Assembly (NCBI GenBank): GCA_030049565.1
Contig: JASIKQ010000280.1
Coordinates: 1 to 7,386 of the forward strand
DNA from: Candidatus Sulfotelmatobacter sp.
GTDB lineage: Bacteria > Acidobacteriota > Terriglobia > Terriglobales > Acidobacteriaceae
DNA length: 7,386 nucleotides
Reading direction: 5' to 3'
The notes beneath the pieces were generated by a model that ran no database searches, was not told where the DNA came from, and was given only the letters and a program-made list of their open reading frames with translations. Both the position numbers and the translations under genes were made by a program. Below are positions 6,466 to 7,386 of this stretch, one piece after another. Each line of letters begins with the position of its first letter. Within the stretch, counting starts at the first letter, position 1.

Positions 6466-7386
6466 CGAGTCTGACGAATTGGCTTTCTCCAGGCCTGATG
6501 CAGTCGCTGGGTTGGGCATTGCTGCATTTTCTCTGGCAGGGCGTGGCCCTGGCAGCGCTGGCCGCGGTTCTGATGGCGGCATGCCGCGGCGCATCGAGTC
6601 GCTATGCGGTGGCCGTAGGAGCGCTGGCTCTAATGCTGGCCGCACCCGCCGCCACATTCTTCTTTTTGATTCCTTCGCGCACCGCGCCGCCGAATCTTTC
6701 GTCAGTGGTTCAGGCACACTCGCCGGCGGCCATTGGCAATTTTGTTGTGCGAACCTCGCCCAGGATTTCGCACATTTCACCCCCGCTCGACGCTCTCCCC
6801 TGGCTGGTGGAAGCGTGGCTGCTTGGCGTGGCTTTGTTCAGCCTTCGATCTGTCGGCGGATTTCTGCTGCTTGCGCGTGGGCGGCGCAAACAATCCGGCA
6901 GTGTAAGCGCGCAAGTGCTCGCGATATCCCAGATGTTGCAAGGCAAGCTTGGCCTCGGGCGAACTATTCGCTACTACGAGTGCAAATGGTTGCACGCGCC
7001 CGCCGTAATTGGATGGTTTCGTCCAATTGTGCTGCTGCCGGTGACTGCACTGACCGGGCTTTCTGAAGAGCAACTGCGCTCGGTCATCGCGCATGAGTTG
7101 GCGCATATCCGGCGCTATGACGCGTTCGTAAATGTCTTCCAGATCTGCGTTGAGACTGTGCTCTTCTATCATCCCGCTGTATGGTGGCTGAATAAACGCA
7201 TTCGCACAGAACGTGAACACTGCTGTGATGACGTAGCGGTGTCACTTTGCGGCAATGCCGTGGAGTATGCGCGCGCTCTGACGCTAATGGAGGAGTGGCG
7301 GATGGCGCCGCTGCTGGCCATGGCGGCGAACCGCGGGCCGCTCTCGGAACGGATTCTGAGGGTTCTCGGAATCAAATCGGTCGGCG
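6462..7386 (+). CDS. M56 (BlaR1-like) membrane metallopeptidase, 3' end missing
   Basis: The first 308 residues are visible and the frame is still open at the window edge. The protein is probably a membrane sensor-protease that cleaves or triggers cleavage of the partner repressor. Hydrophobic segments at about 12-40, 47-70 and 112-138 are likely membrane helices. After them comes the typical M56 core WLHAPAVIGWFRPIVLLP (176-193) and then SEEQLRSVIAHELAHIRRYD (201-220), with the zinc motif HELAH at 211-215. EREHCCDD (250-257) supplies the probable third zinc ligand, Glu252. All catalytic residues expected of an active protease are present. The ATG at 6462 overlaps the repressor stop by ATGA, with AAAGGA (6449-6454) 7 bases upstream, implying translational coupling. 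The fourth helix and any C-terminal sensor domain lie outside the window, so the inducer cannot be judged. Confidence 0.93.
   Translation, partial: MTSLTNWLSPGLMQSLGWALLHFLWQGVALAALAAVLMAACRGASSRYAVAVGALALMLAAPAATFFFLIPSRTAPPNLSSVVQAHSPAAIGNFVVRTSPRISHISPPLDALPWLVEAWLLGVALFSLRSVGGFLLLARGRRKQSGSVSAQVLAISQMLQGKLGLGRTIRYYECKWLHAPAVIGWFRPIVLLPVTALTGLSEEQLRSVIAHELAHIRRYDAFVNVFQICVETVLFYHPAVWWLNKRIRTEREHCCDDVAVSLCGNAVEYARALTLMEEWRMAPLLAMAANRGPLSERILRVLGIKSVG

Noticed and set aside
6380..7066. Plus-strand open frame of 228 codons
   Set aside because: Overlaps the M56 protease in another frame; the protease frame carries HELAH and membrane helices, this one only Arg/Ala/Ser-rich sequence.

Overview
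The window carries five protein genes, a sixth that is frameshifted, and a short gene remnant, packed on both strands in moderately GC-rich DNA. Three things point to a soil-type Acidobacteriota genome (Koribacter/Terriglobales-like), though nothing here proves the taxon: a BlaI-type repressor overlapping an M56 (BlaR1-like) membrane protease, a degraded Hanks-type Ser/Thr kinase start, and secreted accessory enzymes. That assignment is inference from gene content.

Left part (1-1504): a dead 5' fragment of a Ser/Thr kinase gene (100-205), an inverted repeat (236-277), and a secreted kelch-repeat protein on the minus strand (298-1338). The kelch gene has no Shine-Dalgarno and appears to be leaderless. 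Divergent from it, after a 166-base gap, is a GH13 alpha-amylase-superfamily gene (1505-3475, plus strand). It carries two opposite single-base frameshifts, one near 2645-2656 and one in a G5 run at 2988-2992. Conserved protein continues through both breaks, so this is either a recent pseudogene or two sequence errors.

Middle part (3532-5855, minus strand): glyA (serine hydroxymethyltransferase) is followed 38 bases later by a signal-peptide-bearing acetamidase/formamidase. Both have strong Shine-Dalgarno sites, and the amidase starts at TTG. They are probably co-transcribed. The amidase converges with the GH13 gene.

Right part (5856-7386, plus strand): a BlaI/MecI/CopY-family repressor (6079-6465) overlaps by ATGA the start of an M56 metallopeptidase, which runs off the window end. 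The most informative regulatory signal is in their promoter: two copies of the same dyad, CTACGAA-N4-TTCGTAG (one perfect, one with a single mismatch), centred 21 bp apart. One fills the -35/-10 spacer exactly and the other overlaps the -35. This looks like a tandem autoregulatory operator for the repressor. The promoter geometry puts transcription start at or within about 2 bases of the repressor's ATG.

I see no CRISPR array, tRNA, rRNA, insertion sequence or convincing intrinsic terminator. Most of the content belongs to known families. The points worth checking are the tandem operator, the leaderless starts, the frameshifted GH13 gene and the kinase remnant.
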